A stretch of 22,108 bases of DNA from CALVJJ01 sp045538425 (GCA_045538425.1 JAZSRJ010000068.1:1-22108), one strand, 5' to 3'; positions 6,750 through 15,323 are shown, counted from the first letter of the stretch. Made by a program: numbers and translations. The notes: a model not told the origin generated them from the sequence alone.

Positions 6750-7463
6750 ATGGAAAACAAACTAAAATACATATTACTAGACTTAGACGGCACACTCCTT
6801 CCTATGGATCAAGATATCTTCGTCAAAAGTTATTTTGGAAGACTTGCTAAAAAACTTGCTCCTCATGGATACGAGCCTGAAAAACTCATTGCTTCTATTT
6901 GGCAAGGCACAAAAGCCATGATCACCAATGACGGATCTTGCACCAACGAATCCGCTTTTTGGAAAGAATTTTCTTCTATATACGGAGAAGAGGTTGTAAA
7001 AGATATCCCACTATTTGACGAGTATTATCACAATGAGTTTTTAGGAGTCAAAGAGTCTTGTGGATATACACCACTTGCCAAGGAGCTTATTGATACACTC
7101 AAAGCAAAAGGCTACACGCTAGCCCTTGCAACCAATCCAATCTTCCCTGCTACCGCTACACGTCATCGTATTGCTTGGGCAGGTCTAGACGAAAAAGATT
7201 TTGCTCTATACACAACCTACGAAAATGCTAGATTTTGCAAACCAAATCTTGCTTACTATCAAGATATACTCAATGCCCTTGGAGCAAAACCAGAAGAATG
7301 CATGATGATTGGCAATGATGTAGGTGAAGATATGGTGGCGCATCAACTTGGTATGCAAGTCTATCTTGTAACCGATTGTCTTATCAACAAAAAAGGAGAA
7401 GATCTTGCACACTATCCTCACGGCACTATGCAAGAACTTCTTGACTATATCCAACAACGATAA
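6750..7463 (+). CDS. HAD-family hydrolase
   Basis: This 237-residue haloacid dehalogenase-like phosphatase has motif I D11-L-D13-G-T, motif II Thr in ALATN (T128), motif III Lys (K164, CKPN) and motif IV GND190-VGED194. A helical C1 cap lies between motifs I and II (about residues 20-110). The late-motif wording (KPNLAYYQDIL..LGAKPEECMMIGND) resembles phosphoglycolate phosphatase/YjjG-like nucleotidase branches, but the substrate cannot be assigned. AAGGAG precedes the start. The next gene follows after 12 bases, so the two are co-transcribed. Cytoplasmic. Confidence 0.88.
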   Translation: MENKLKYILLDLDGTLLPMDQDIFVKSYFGRLAKKLAPHGYEPEKLIASIWQGTKAMITNDGSCTNESAFWKEFSSIYGEEVVKDIPLFDEYYHNEFLGVKESCGYTPLAKELIDTLKAKGYTLALATNPIFPATATRHRIAWAGLDEKDFALYTTYENARFCKPNLAYYQDILNALGAKPEECMMIGNDVGEDMVAHQLGMQVYLVTDCLINKKGEDLAHYPHGTMQELLDYIQQR

Positions 7464-7475
7464 AAGGAGTTATCT

Positions 7476-7724
7476 ATGATCGAAATCATTGGCATTGTTG
7501 CTACCTTACTGATTTTGCTATCTATGTGTTTTAAGACAACCAACCGCAAAGGTGCAATAACCATGCGTAGCCTTAATATTGTCGGCAGTATTGTTTTTGT
7601 GGCCTACGGAATACTTCTTCCAGCCATCAGTACTGCCATACTTAACGGCGCACTCGTGGTGGTCAACACTATTCATTTGGTACAACTACTTCGCAAACAC
7701 GATACAAATCATCAAGAATCATAA
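7476..7724 (+). CDS. Small three-helix membrane protein, YgjV/SemiSWEET-like
   Basis: The 82-residue protein has three predicted membrane helices (about 2-18, 33-52 and 54-73) and a polar C-terminal tail. The stretch MRSLNIVGSIVFVAYG resembles the conserved RxLNxxGxxxFxxYG segment of YgjV-type proteins, which share the triple-helix bundle of SemiSWEET sugar transporters. SemiSWEETs act as dimers. No substrate can be given. AAAAGGAG precedes the start, and the gene is the second of a two-gene operon with the HAD hydrolase, ending at a strong terminator. The link to the phosphatase may simply be transcriptional. Confidence 0.65.
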   Translation: MIEIIGIVATLLILLSMCFKTTNRKGAITMRSLNIVGSIVFVAYGILLPAISTAILNGALVVVNTIHLVQLLRKHDTNHQES

Positions 7725-7753
7725 AAAAAAGACTACGATGGTAGTCTTTTTTT
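7724..7753. terminator. Bidirectional terminator
   Basis: GACTAC/GTAGTC (7731-7736/7741-7746) with a GATG loop is flanked by seven As and seven Ts. It serves the membrane-protein operon (+) and the repeat-protein gene (-). Confidence 0.9.
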
Positions 7754-7754
7754 G

Positions 7755-9128
7755 TTACATTTCCCAAGGATATTTGTAACTTTTAGATTTTGGATCCCAA
7801 ATTTTTTCTGTGCTAATCTCTAATTCTTCTTCTGTATCTTCCAACTCTTCTTGTATATCATCTTGGAATTTTTCTTGTTTTCTTACCTCTTCCCCTTTTG
7901 TAAGAGAAGCTTCTCTTTTAGATATATAGGCACTCTTATCGCTATATCTACTATTGTTGTCTGCAACAACATCCTTTCTAGCATCTTTTAGTTCCATATC
8001 TCGATTGTTTTTATTACCCATTGTACGATTGTTCATAAAATCACTTAGCATACTAGCAAATTTTAATTTTCCAATCTTCTTTTGGATTTCTGCTTTGATC
8101 ACTTCTACATGATCAAAAGAATAAACTTTTGGCAATCGAGCAAGTGCAGTGCTTGCTAGTTTGATAAAATCTGGATGCTCACTTGGTAAGTCTAATATTT
8201 CGACTGGATGATAATACAAAGCCTCTTCCATAATATCACGATATCTAGGTGAATTGTAATCAGTAAAATTGGCTACAATGTTGGCACAACCACGTCTAGC
8301 AGCATAATAGACCAATTCTTCATATTGTTTTCCTTTTTGTTTTGAACAAGTTGCTACAATATCTCGAAAATCTCTAACCATACCCTCATCAATCAATTGT
8401 TTTGTAAGATAGGTATAATAGACCATTCCTTGATACAAGACCAGTCTCATATCTTGCAACTTATGATCTGGATGCGCCATGATATCTCTTTTGACCAGTT
8501 CACAGTACCCATCCATAGTATATTTTTTAGGATCAATTGAACCGATATCTAGTTTTCCAAGTTCGACTTTCAACAAGTCTTCATCCAACTCATACATATT
8601 GCTACGACTAAAATTGTGTAACATGGTGAATACATCTGGATCTAGATCCAACTCTTCTAGATATTCGATCGCATTAGGATGATTGACAAGGATACCTTTG
8701 ACATATTCTAAGAACCAATCTTGTGTAGGATCAAGATAACGCATATTACTTTGATCTTGCTCGATAGCCAATTGCACAATCTCTTGATAATGCACCATAT
8801 CTTTTGACAGATATGCAAGATTGACTTTTTCTTTCAATTTCCCTTTTTCAGTCATGTAGTAATAATAATATCCAAATTGTGCTTCTTTGTCTTGTGTGAT
8901 AGCAATACGAGCCAATTCTTCATAGTCTATTACATAATGAGATATATACCGCAACGCTTTTGGATTGCGTGACAAAATAGAGCCATAAAAAGATTTGTCT
9001 ACTCTAGTTGTATTGAGATAAGCAAGCAAATAATGAAAGCTTGAAGATTCGTTAACCAATGTCATCAAATCCTTTGCTTTTGCTTTTTGTGGATTGCTTA
9101 ATATTTTTTCAACTTCTTTAGCGTTCAT
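7755..9128 (-). CDS. Alpha-helical repeat protein (DUF4116-like), function unknown
   Basis: The 457-residue protein has no signal or membrane segment. The first ~360 residues are helical with recurring units such as LSRNPKALRYI..YEELARIAI (about 52-78), YQEIVQLAIEQDQSNMRYLDP (113-133) and VNHPNAIEYLEELDLDPDVF. This is the 'xxNPxALxYLxx..LAI' rhythm of DUF4116-type repeats, usually regarded as a protein-interaction solenoid. The last ~100 residues are charged and low-complexity (many K/R/D/E, with DIQEELEDTEEELE) and end in a short WDPKSKSYKYPWEM motif. GAGGTGG lies before the ATG. It is monocistronic, from a near-consensus promoter. The repeat assignment is from pattern only. Confidence 0.75.
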   Translation of the reverse strand: MNAKEVEKILSNPQKAKAKDLMTLVNESSSFHYLLAYLNTTRVDKSFYGSILSRNPKALRYISHYVIDYEELARIAITQDKEAQFGYYYYYMTEKGKLKEKVNLAYLSKDMVHYQEIVQLAIEQDQSNMRYLDPTQDWFLEYVKGILVNHPNAIEYLEELDLDPDVFTMLHNFSRSNMYELDEDLLKVELGKLDIGSIDPKKYTMDGYCELVKRDIMAHPDHKLQDMRLVLYQGMVYYTYLTKQLIDEGMVRDFRDIVATCSKQKGKQYEELVYYAARRGCANIVANFTDYNSPRYRDIMEEALYYHPVEILDLPSEHPDFIKLASTALARLPKVYSFDHVEVIKAEIQKKIGKLKFASMLSDFMNNRTMGNKNNRDMELKDARKDVVADNNSRYSDKSAYISKREASLTKGEEVRKQEKFQDDIQEELEDTEEELEISTEKIWDPKSKSYKYPWEM

Positions 9129-9147
9129 AAGCCACCTCTATAACTAA

Positions 9148-9176
9148 AGTATAATGATAAAGTCCCGTGTTGTCAA
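9148..9176 (-). promoter_or_regulatory. Strong sigma-A promoter of the helical-repeat gene
   Basis: On the minus strand, a perfect TTGACA (9171-9176), 17-bp spacer and TATACT (9148-9153). Confidence 0.85.
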
Positions 9177-9216
9177 ATTGTTGACCAAAAAATCTTTCTA
9201 GTTTCCTATTCTAGCA

Positions 9217-9243
9217 CAAAAAAACAACAACTTGAGTTGTTGT
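9217..9243 (-). terminator. Terminator of the DUF2207 gene
   Basis: An ACAACAA/TTGTTGT stem (9224-9230/9237-9243), extended inward by CT/AG, is followed on the minus strand by a run of seven Ts. Confidence 0.8.
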
Positions 9244-9266
9244 CTTTTATTTTGTGTTGGTTGGGT

Positions 9267-11201
9267 TTACCAGCGACCGTCATCGCCACCGCCATGACCA
9301 CCGCCACTGAATCCGCCTCCACTAAAGCCACCACCGCTACTGCTACTAGAACTTCTTGGTGCATGTGAATAACGAGCACTCGTAATGGTACGATTGATCA
9401 TAGTATTCATACGAATAATACTAAAGGTTGTATATCCCGCATACCAATCTGGCATCTCAAGTGGAATATCTTCAAATTTTTCCATCCACACATCTGTAAC
9501 ATTGAGCGCATAAGCATAAGGTAGGATATCAAAATAATAACTTGGATTCTCATGAACAAGAGTCTCTAGTCTATCTTTTTCGGCACTTTCTAAGAAATTG
9601 CGGAATCCTAGAACTTTGCCATACATCTCATTAGCATATGGTGTACGTTTGTCCAAAACTGGAATGAGCAAAGCTGTACCCAATGCCCCACAGAATACGA
9701 GAATAAGTGGCGTAATATAGTAAGGAATATATTCCGTAATAAAATTACCAAGAACAGCTAGCAAGATCACAAATATGACACTAATGATCACAATATTTTT
9801 AATAAAGTTGGTTTTTCTACTTGTGGTGTTAAGCATACAAAACACAATTGCAGCACCCATAAAACAACACAAAACCAATACACCTGCTATCTCCATGAAG
9901 AATCTAGCTGGCATAAAAATCGCTATAGCAACGACAAGTCCCAACATGATAATAGCTGCATTCTTACAATTGCTTGCTTTCTTATCTTTGAGCGGATCTT
10001 TTTTAGAACGACTCGCCCCACGTTTTACTTGTTGGTCATACGTCAAATAGAAGGAAGTACTAAGGTCATCCTCCGTAACAATTGGATTCTTTGTCTTAGG
10101 ATCTGTCAAAGAAGCTTTGGCAAAAAGACTAGACATGAATTTTGCTTCGTCTAGATTGTCCCCATCATATTCTTTGAGTCTAATCAATTGAAAACTTTCT
10201 TCCTCTTTTCCAAAAAGACCATCTTTCTTTGTTTCTTCAATCTTAATATATCCTTTATGTGCTAGATAAACAATGAGAGATGTAACACTTTCACGGGTGA
10301 CTTTTCCTCTGTAAAAATAACCTGCATCATTGCTATTCATCCCTTCTGGAGGATAAAAACTCACTGGAGCAATTGGCGTATCATCACGTCCAAACAAGAA
10401 CCACATAACAACCACCGCAACAATCAAAACAATTGGCAATACATAAAGTATCCACACCCAATTATCTTTCCAGTTGTCTGATGCACCAACAAAATAGCCT
10501 TCTTCTAAAGCAGTACGAATAGTAAGCGCTTGACCGGCTTGTAATACACCATCAAAATACCCTGAGATCACATTGTTGTTGACAGTATGATATACCCTTC
10601 TTGTATCTTCATCTGGATTGTACGAACCCCAAGTAAAACCAATAGGACTTTCGTCAAAATCTTTTGGCATCTTAATAGAGAATGTCACATTGTCAATGGT
10701 AGTACCCCACTCATCACCAATCAAATTGAAATACAGTTCGTCTTCCCCTTTGACCAAATCTTGTCCAAGATTGAGAGTATAACCAATAGTATAGACAACA
10801 TTGTTTTCTAACAAGATATCTTCATGACCAATTTGGAGTTCAATGTCTTTACTGCTAGATGTTTTTTCATGGTAAGTGTACTTTTTCTCATTACCATTTA
10901 CTTGATAATACAAAGTATTGAGCGAAAAAATGGTTCGATGTTTTGTCTTAGATCCATCTTCACGTAGTACGGTATATATGGTTGGAATTGTACGATAAAT
11001 ACCATGACTCGCAAGACTAAAATCAACCGAAATGGTCTCAACAATCGTAAATACATTGTTTTCTGCCACATCTATTTTGATATCATATGCTTCAATTGTG
11101 TATCCTGGATCATAAGCTAATACTGCTTTTTGTGGTTGAAAGCATACCATACCCAAACAAAGTAGTACAAGTACCAACAAAATCTTTTTTATGTGTTTCA
11201 T
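9267..11201 (-). CDS. DUF2207 (YciQ-like) membrane protein with Gly-rich tail
   Basis: The 644-residue protein has a signal peptide (about 1-29, ending AVLA). An extracellular beta-rich domain (30-245) begins YTIEAYDIKIDVAENN and contains the typical DUF2207 HGIYRTIP. A membrane helix (about 248-270) and a cytoplasmic domain follow, with further membrane helices (about 414-430, 438-456, 469-487 and 493-515). The family block GFRNFLESAEKDRL..FDILPYAYALNV..W spans 532-572. The end is a Ser/Gly-rich tail (617-644) with GGGFSGGGFSGGGHGGG. The role of DUF2207 is not established; it is a cell-envelope protein. AAAGGA precedes the start. No strong promoter stands out upstream. Confidence 0.92.
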   Translation of the reverse strand: MKHIKKILLVLVLLCLGMVCFQPQKAVLAYDPGYTIEAYDIKIDVAENNVFTIVETISVDFSLASHGIYRTIPTIYTVLREDGSKTKHRTIFSLNTLYYQVNGNEKKYTYHEKTSSSKDIELQIGHEDILLENNVVYTIGYTLNLGQDLVKGEDELYFNLIGDEWGTTIDNVTFSIKMPKDFDESPIGFTWGSYNPDEDTRRVYHTVNNNVISGYFDGVLQAGQALTIRTALEEGYFVGASDNWKDNWVWILYVLPIVLIVAVVVMWFLFGRDDTPIAPVSFYPPEGMNSNDAGYFYRGKVTRESVTSLIVYLAHKGYIKIEETKKDGLFGKEEESFQLIRLKEYDGDNLDEAKFMSSLFAKASLTDPKTKNPIVTEDDLSTSFYLTYDQQVKRGASRSKKDPLKDKKASNCKNAAIIMLGLVVAIAIFMPARFFMEIAGVLVLCCFMGAAIVFCMLNTTSRKTNFIKNIVIISVIFVILLAVLGNFITEYIPYYITPLILVFCGALGTALLIPVLDKRTPYANEMYGKVLGFRNFLESAEKDRLETLVHENPSYYFDILPYAYALNVTDVWMEKFEDIPLEMPDWYAGYTTFSIIRMNTMINRTITSARYSHAPRSSSSSSGGGFSGGGFSGGGHGGGDDGRW

Positions 11202-11370
11202 AATTTATTTCCTTTTATAGCATATACCTTTTAGCTTAACAATATGTACTGATTAAGTTCAATCAATTGTTTTTCACCAAGGCTTTTTTATTATACCATC
11301 AAAAAATCCATTTTTCCAAACAAACTATTCTTATTTTTCTAAAAATATCATCACAAAACCATTCAATCTG

Positions 11371-11379
11371 TGCTATACT
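11371..11379 (+). promoter_or_regulatory. Extended -10 (TGCTATACT) directly before the VanZ-like gene
   Basis: The -10 hexamer TATACT is 11374-11379. A transcript starting six to seven bases later would begin at or next to the ATG at 11386. The -35 region is weak. Confidence 0.6.
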
Positions 11380-11385
11380 AATAAT

Positions 11386-11889
11386 ATGAATATATCTACC
11401 TTTTTGATTTTGTGTGGTGGTATCCTTTGTCTCATTCTACCACCTATCTTTATATCTACCTTAAAAGCAAAACCATTAAAGACAATCACTGTGGTTTTGT
11501 TGCTTGTTTATTGCGTCGTCTTACTAATAGGTGTATGGGGAAAATTAGATCTTGGATGGGACACCTGTTATGTTACATTCGATTGGACACATGAGTGGTG
11601 TGCAAAAACCATTCGTTGGGATATTCAGTCCATCACCTCTTTTGATCTAATCATCAACCTAATTATGCTCATCCCTGTGGGGATAGCACTCTATGTATTA
11701 TTGCCAAAACACCAACTACTCTTATCCCTCCCTATTGGACTTATCATAGGTATACTGATAGAATGTAGTCAATTCGTTTTGCCTGTCTATCGTTCTGTAC
11801 AACTCAGCGACGCATTACTCAACATGATCAGTGTCTGGTTGGGCGCTTGTCTTGGATGGGTATATTACAAAATAACAAATAAAAAATAA
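11386..11889 (+). CDS. VanZ-like family membrane protein
   Basis: The 167-residue protein has four to five membrane helices (about 4-24, 33-51, 85-105, 112-132 and 143-162). The VanZ-like signature is present: D87..N91-LIMLIPVG, E126 in LIECSQF, R136 in the following loop, and D142..N146 in LSDALLNMISVWLGACLGW. VanZ itself gives low-level teicoplanin resistance; most homologues have no known role. No Shine-Dalgarno lies upstream, and the -10 box ends seven bases before the ATG, so the mRNA may be leaderless. The first helix starts at residue 4 and the next Met is at residue 94, which supports this ATG. The stop codon sits inside the left arm of the terminator. Confidence 0.85.
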   Translation: MNISTFLILCGGILCLILPPIFISTLKAKPLKTITVVLLLVYCVVLLIGVWGKLDLGWDTCYVTFDWTHEWCAKTIRWDIQSITSFDLIINLIMLIPVGIALYVLLPKHQLLLSLPIGLIIGILIECSQFVLPVYRSVQLSDALLNMISVWLGACLGWVYYKITNKK

Positions 11890-11913
11890 AGAGAACCAGT
11901 CGGTTCTCTTTTT
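11888..11913. terminator. Bidirectional terminator overlapping the VanZ-like stop
   Basis: An AAAGAGAACC/GGTTCTCTTT stem (11888-11897/11902-11911) has an AGTC loop, with Ts to the right and A-rich sequence to the left. It serves both convergent genes. Confidence 0.85.
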
Positions 11914-12571
11914 ATTCGTCGAATAGTTGTCGATTGGTCTCCCATATCTCTTTTAGTTTCGTTCTTTTTTCTTTACTAATTGTTGTTGGCAAACCATATT
12001 TTTCCATGACATGATGCGCAATAGAATACGTTTTGTTGCCTTCTCTTGTGCGTTTTTGAATAAAGAATTGCATCTTTTCCATTCCTAATGTGATGGAAGT
12101 TGGGAAAGAATATTGTGCAACATCTATCCTCATATCAATTAATTTTGTTTCACCATATCCAGCAAGTGTCCAATCAATGCAACTTAGTGGATAAATGACC
12201 ATCTCTGTTGTGTCTTGAAACTTGTCTTCAAGGTAAAGCAAGATTCCACCATCTCTAATACCTGCCACCAATTTTCCTTTTTTTGTTTTGTAAGTCAAAA
12301 GTGGCAAAACAACGGTATCTTTATTAAGCAAATGAACGTATGTGAGCGCTTGCAAAATTTTGTTTTGATCTTTGGTATTGAGCGTGTTCCAAAGAGCCAA
12401 AATTTGTTTTTCTTCTTTATTATAATATTGATGCAACATTTTCCACAATCGATCTAAGCCAGTCTGTTGTTGGTTCACAACTTCTGCAATATCCTTTGGC
12501 GCAAATTGTGTTATCACTTCTTGCTTGAAGTCATCAATTGTGAGATTATCTGCCATCTCCCATTTCTTCAT
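11912..12571 (-). CDS. Hypothetical protein, second gene of an unknown two-gene operon
   Basis: I do not recognise this ~219-residue protein. Residues ~1-85 are helical. About 85-165 are strand-rich (VVLPLLTYKTKKGKLVAGI, GILLYLEDKF, EMVIYPLSCIDW), with a rhythm that recalls small beta-barrel or bacterial PH-like modules. A C-terminal helical part follows. It is cytoplasmic by appearance. Three in-frame ATGs are possible. The one at 12571 has AGAGG nine bases upstream, while those at 12580 and 12556 sit directly against their purine-rich sequence, so 12571 is preferred. It overlaps the end of the upstream gene by 26 bases, which implies translational coupling. Confidence 0.7.
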   Translation of the reverse strand: MKKWEMADNLTIDDFKQEVITQFAPKDIAEVVNQQQTGLDRLWKMLHQYYNKEEKQILALWNTLNTKDQNKILQALTYVHLLNKDTVVLPLLTYKTKKGKLVAGIRDGGILLYLEDKFQDTTEMVIYPLSCIDWTLAGYGETKLIDMRIDVAQYSFPTSITLGMEKMQFFIQKRTREGNKTYSIAHHVMEKYGLPTTISKEKRTKLKEIWETNRQLFDE

Positions 12572-13673
12572 GAACAACATCCTCTGTTATTGGTTTTTTA
12601 GTTTTGTTTTTTTGTTCTCTAATCATCTCTATCAGTTGATTATTCTCTTCTAGATCTGGTACATAGTATGGTGATTTTACCTCTTTTCTAGTTTGTTTTC
12701 TTATTTCTTTTAATTCAGCTTTATACAAACTATCTGTTGAAAAATGTTCTGTATTATTTTTACTTTTTTTGTTGTGTTTTTTCGTTTCTTCCAACATGAG
12801 TTTCAACAATATATCTACTGGTCTATCTTGAGATTGCATAGTCTCAACTACTTGTTCTGCAGTTGGTTGAGTCTTAGTATCCAACTCTTTTACCTTAGCT
12901 GATTTTCTTCTATCATTGACAACCATCATGCTATTGACCATATATTGTGGTACTTCGTAAGTTGTTCTCATTGAAAATTCTCTATCCTTTTCTTTTGAAA
13001 TGGTTTGAGCCACATCTTGCCAATCTTCGATATTAGGATATTGTACCATCTCCACATCTGCTTTCACTTTACCATTGTGCATATATAGATAGATATTGTA
13101 TTCTGTTCTACCAATCATATTAGATGAGTTGATGCCATCGTTATCTAATTTGTATTGTTCATAAGACACTACTTGCACCATTTCTCCTCTTTTTAAGTCT
13201 TCCAAAATGATTGGAGCAATCGTGATCATCTTATGCTTTACATTGCCAGGATAATAGACAACTTCTTCACTTTTAGTTTCGCTTGCTTCTGCAGGAATGG
13301 TCACATGCTTTGATGGATTAGCAACTTCTTTTACAATACCAAGTGTACCGCGTTTTGTCACGCCAATATAATTGGTCTTGGTCTTCCATGGCATATACCA
13401 AACTCTTCCTTTATCGATACACAACACATTGTTGGTAAAAATATTTTCACTATCACCAGCAATCACAAGATTTTCTTTTCTTGGTTGGTTTTTGCTATTT
13501 AGCATCATTGTTGCCATAGCATCTTGTTGTTGTTTTGAAAAACTATCCAACATTTTTCCTAAAAAGTCATATTGTTTTGGCAAATAAATCTCTAACAAAT
13601 CTAGTGTAAGATTGTGTTCTGCAACAACCAATTGCACCTCTGGTTTATTGGAACAAAAACATGGTTTTAACAT
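12546..13673 (-). CDS. Hypothetical protein, first gene of an unknown two-gene operon
   Basis: The 375-residue protein has no recognised family. It begins MLKPCFCSNKPEV, with a close Cys pair (C5, C7), and has no signal peptide. Residues ~15-70 are helical. About 85-235 are strand-rich with several basic/aromatic strands (GRVWYMPWKTKTNYIGVTKRGTL; TEYNIYLYMHNGKV). The last ~120 residues are highly charged and probably disordered or coiled (KKHNKKSKN, RKQTRKEVK). AAGGAAGGG stands before the ATG. It is driven by a perfect-consensus promoter, so it may be well expressed, and it is divergent from the acidic-tail gene at 13813. The overlap with the downstream gene suggests the two products act together. 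Confidence 0.75.
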   Translation of the reverse strand: MLKPCFCSNKPEVQLVVAEHNLTLDLLEIYLPKQYDFLGKMLDSFSKQQQDAMATMMLNSKNQPRKENLVIAGDSENIFTNNVLCIDKGRVWYMPWKTKTNYIGVTKRGTLGIVKEVANPSKHVTIPAEASETKSEEVVYYPGNVKHKMITIAPIILEDLKRGEMVQVVSYEQYKLDNDGINSSNMIGRTEYNIYLYMHNGKVKADVEMVQYPNIEDWQDVAQTISKEKDREFSMRTTYEVPQYMVNSMMVVNDRRKSAKVKELDTKTQPTAEQVVETMQSQDRPVDILLKLMLEETKKHNKKSKNNTEHFSTDSLYKAELKEIRKQTRKEVKSPYYVPDLEENNQLIEMIREQKNKTKKPITEDVVHEEMGDGR

Positions 13674-13702
13674 AATACCCTTCCTTTATTTTTACTAATT
13701 TT

Positions 13703-13731
13703 ATTATACTCCTCAAAGATATTGCTGTCAA
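13703..13731 (-). promoter_or_regulatory. Perfect-consensus sigma-A promoter of the unknown operon
   Basis: On the minus strand, TTGACA (13726-13731), 17-bp spacer and TATAAT (13703-13708). Both hexamers are exact. Confidence 0.9.
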
Positions 13732-13761
13732 TACACAATTTTTCAATATCCATCAATCTTA

Positions 13762-13790
13762 TTGACTTTTTTCGTCAATTGATATATGAT
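13762..13790 (+). promoter_or_regulatory. Divergent sigma-A promoter with inverted repeat over the -35
   Basis: TTGACT (13762-13767), 17-bp spacer, TATGAT (13785-13790). ATTGAC (13761-13766) and GTCAAT (13774-13779) form a 6-bp inverted repeat overlapping the -35 and spacer, a possible operator. The two divergent -35 boxes are 30 bases apart. Confidence 0.75.
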
Positions 13791-13812
13791 ACAAGTAAGA
13801 TAAGGGGGACTT

Positions 13813-15216
13813 ATGGCTAAAGAAAAAACAACACAACAAAAACAAGCGCCTCAATTGGCACCTACCCAACAATCTATCCTTATGCAACTAAAAACAAAAG
13901 AAGAAGCAACCTTTCAACAAATAGTATCTCATACAGACTATTTGAGAGACGTCAATTTTGTTTTACAAGTTTTTGATACACTTAGATCTCCAGAAAGAAG
14001 ATATACATTACTTGCTCGTGCTGATCAATCTGTTTTTAAGAACGAACGATTTGTTTTGCAAATGCTCAGACGTACAACCGATCAAAAAATCTTTGTAGAA
14101 GAACTCCGAAAAATTGATTTTAACAACATAGAAGTCGCATTGACACTTGTAGATCTTGTAGGAAAAATCACATCACGCCAAATGGACGATCTTGTCTTTG
14201 AATTAAAACAAAATTTGTTCCTTGATCCACTACTTACTAAAAGATTCTTATACGATATGTTCAGTAAAAAAGATCTTGCTCATGAGGAAAACAGAAAAAT
14301 AGAATTCATTGAAAAGATGTTTGACGCCATTCAAGAAGTCAATTCAAGTGTCTTACTTGACCCAGAGATCCAAAAATATATCTCTCAATCTTCTTTTGAA
14401 GAAAATGATCGAAAAACAATTCACCAAGCTGTAGCTAAGGAGATTATAGAAACAGTAGAAGAGAGAGATGGTGATGTCCTTACTCCAGAAGGAGAAAAAG
14501 CAATTACAGAAGGGCAAATGACTGTTACCCAAGACTTCAAACTTAATATTAATAAAGATGCACCTCATACTGAAAATATTGACCCATCAAAGCTAGTGCA
14601 AGATAGTTTTGTTACAGAGGCAAAAGAACTTATTGGAGAATCATCTCTTGCTAAAACTCTACAAGAAAAAAACGAAACACTACAACAACTGGCAGAAACA
14701 TTGCAACAACCAGAAATAGAAGAAAAAACACCTGTCTCCGAATATTTCAAAGTTTTTGCGGAAGAAGCAATCGAAAATGTAACAACATCTATAGATCTAA
14801 CAACAGAAGAAGGAAACCAATTTAGTGGTGCATTCTGGGATGCAGAAAATGTGTCTTATACACAATACAATCCAGATACGATTGATCTCAATGATGGTAT
14901 TGTCTCTTTAAGTTCTGCAGAAGATGCTTTAGAACAAGCGGACGCAACTTCTCCTTTTACCTTCGCTTATGATTATCAACCAGAACAAACGACTTTACCA
15001 ACATGGGATCTAACAAAAGATCTTCAAGCAGAACCAACCATTGATCCAGAACAACTAAACAACATGGATGACGCACAACAAGAAGAAGTCATTCAATCTA
15101 TGGATGAAGAACAACTAGAAGAAATGATAGCACAGGATCAAATAGATGAAGATACAAAAGAAAAGATTGAAGAAGAATTGGAAGAACGCAACAACCAAAT
15201 GACAACCAATTCCTAA
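13813..15216 (+). CDS. Hypothetical helical protein with long acidic C-terminal tail
   Basis: The 467-residue protein has no signal peptide or membrane segment. After a Gln/Lys-rich start (1-20), residues ~25-215 are strongly helical (for example VLQVFDTLRSPERRYTLLAR; FVLQMLRRTTDQKIFVEELR) and look like a folded, perhaps solenoid, domain. From ~215 the chain turns acidic and Gln/Thr/Glu-rich, mostly low-complexity. It ends in a very acidic helical segment (about 424-460: MDDAQQEEVIQSMDEEQLEE). AAGGGGG precedes the start. It is monocistronic, with its own terminator, and divergent from the operon at 12546-13673. I cannot name a family. The next gene downstream has a similar low-complexity acidic tail. 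Confidence 0.75.
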   Translation: MAKEKTTQQKQAPQLAPTQQSILMQLKTKEEATFQQIVSHTDYLRDVNFVLQVFDTLRSPERRYTLLARADQSVFKNERFVLQMLRRTTDQKIFVEELRKIDFNNIEVALTLVDLVGKITSRQMDDLVFELKQNLFLDPLLTKRFLYDMFSKKDLAHEENRKIEFIEKMFDAIQEVNSSVLLDPEIQKYISQSSFEENDRKTIHQAVAKEIIETVEERDGDVLTPEGEKAITEGQMTVTQDFKLNINKDAPHTENIDPSKLVQDSFVTEAKELIGESSLAKTLQEKNETLQQLAETLQQPEIEEKTPVSEYFKVFAEEAIENVTTSIDLTTEEGNQFSGAFWDAENVSYTQYNPDTIDLNDGIVSLSSAEDALEQADATSPFTFAYDYQPEQTTLPTWDLTKDLQAEPTIDPEQLNNMDDAQQEEVIQSMDEEQLEEMIAQDQIDEDTKEKIEEELEERNNQMTTNS

Positions 15217-15221
15217 CACCC

Positions 15222-15247
15222 AACAACCCTGCGGGGTTGTTTTTTGT
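15222..15247 (+). terminator. Rho-independent terminator
   Basis: AACAACCC/GGGTTGTT (15222-15229/15234-15241) with a TGCG loop and a following T run. Confidence 0.9.
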
Positions 15248-15281
15248 TGGCATCCCCCTGTTTTGTGTCAAATATTGCATC

Positions 15282-15310
15282 TTTACAAATGTTTTTTCTT
15301 GTGTTATAAT
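15282..15310 (+). promoter_or_regulatory. Strong sigma-A promoter of the CDF transporter gene
   Basis: TTTACA (15282-15287), 17-bp spacer, TATAAT (15305-15310). Confidence 0.85.
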
Positions 15311-15323
15311 AAAGTAACGAAAA

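Noticed and set aside
11199..11219. Extended -10 TGC-TATAAA just before the DUF2207 gene
   Set aside because: It overlaps the Shine-Dalgarno; transcripts from it would lack the ribosome site, so it is probably not the main promoter.
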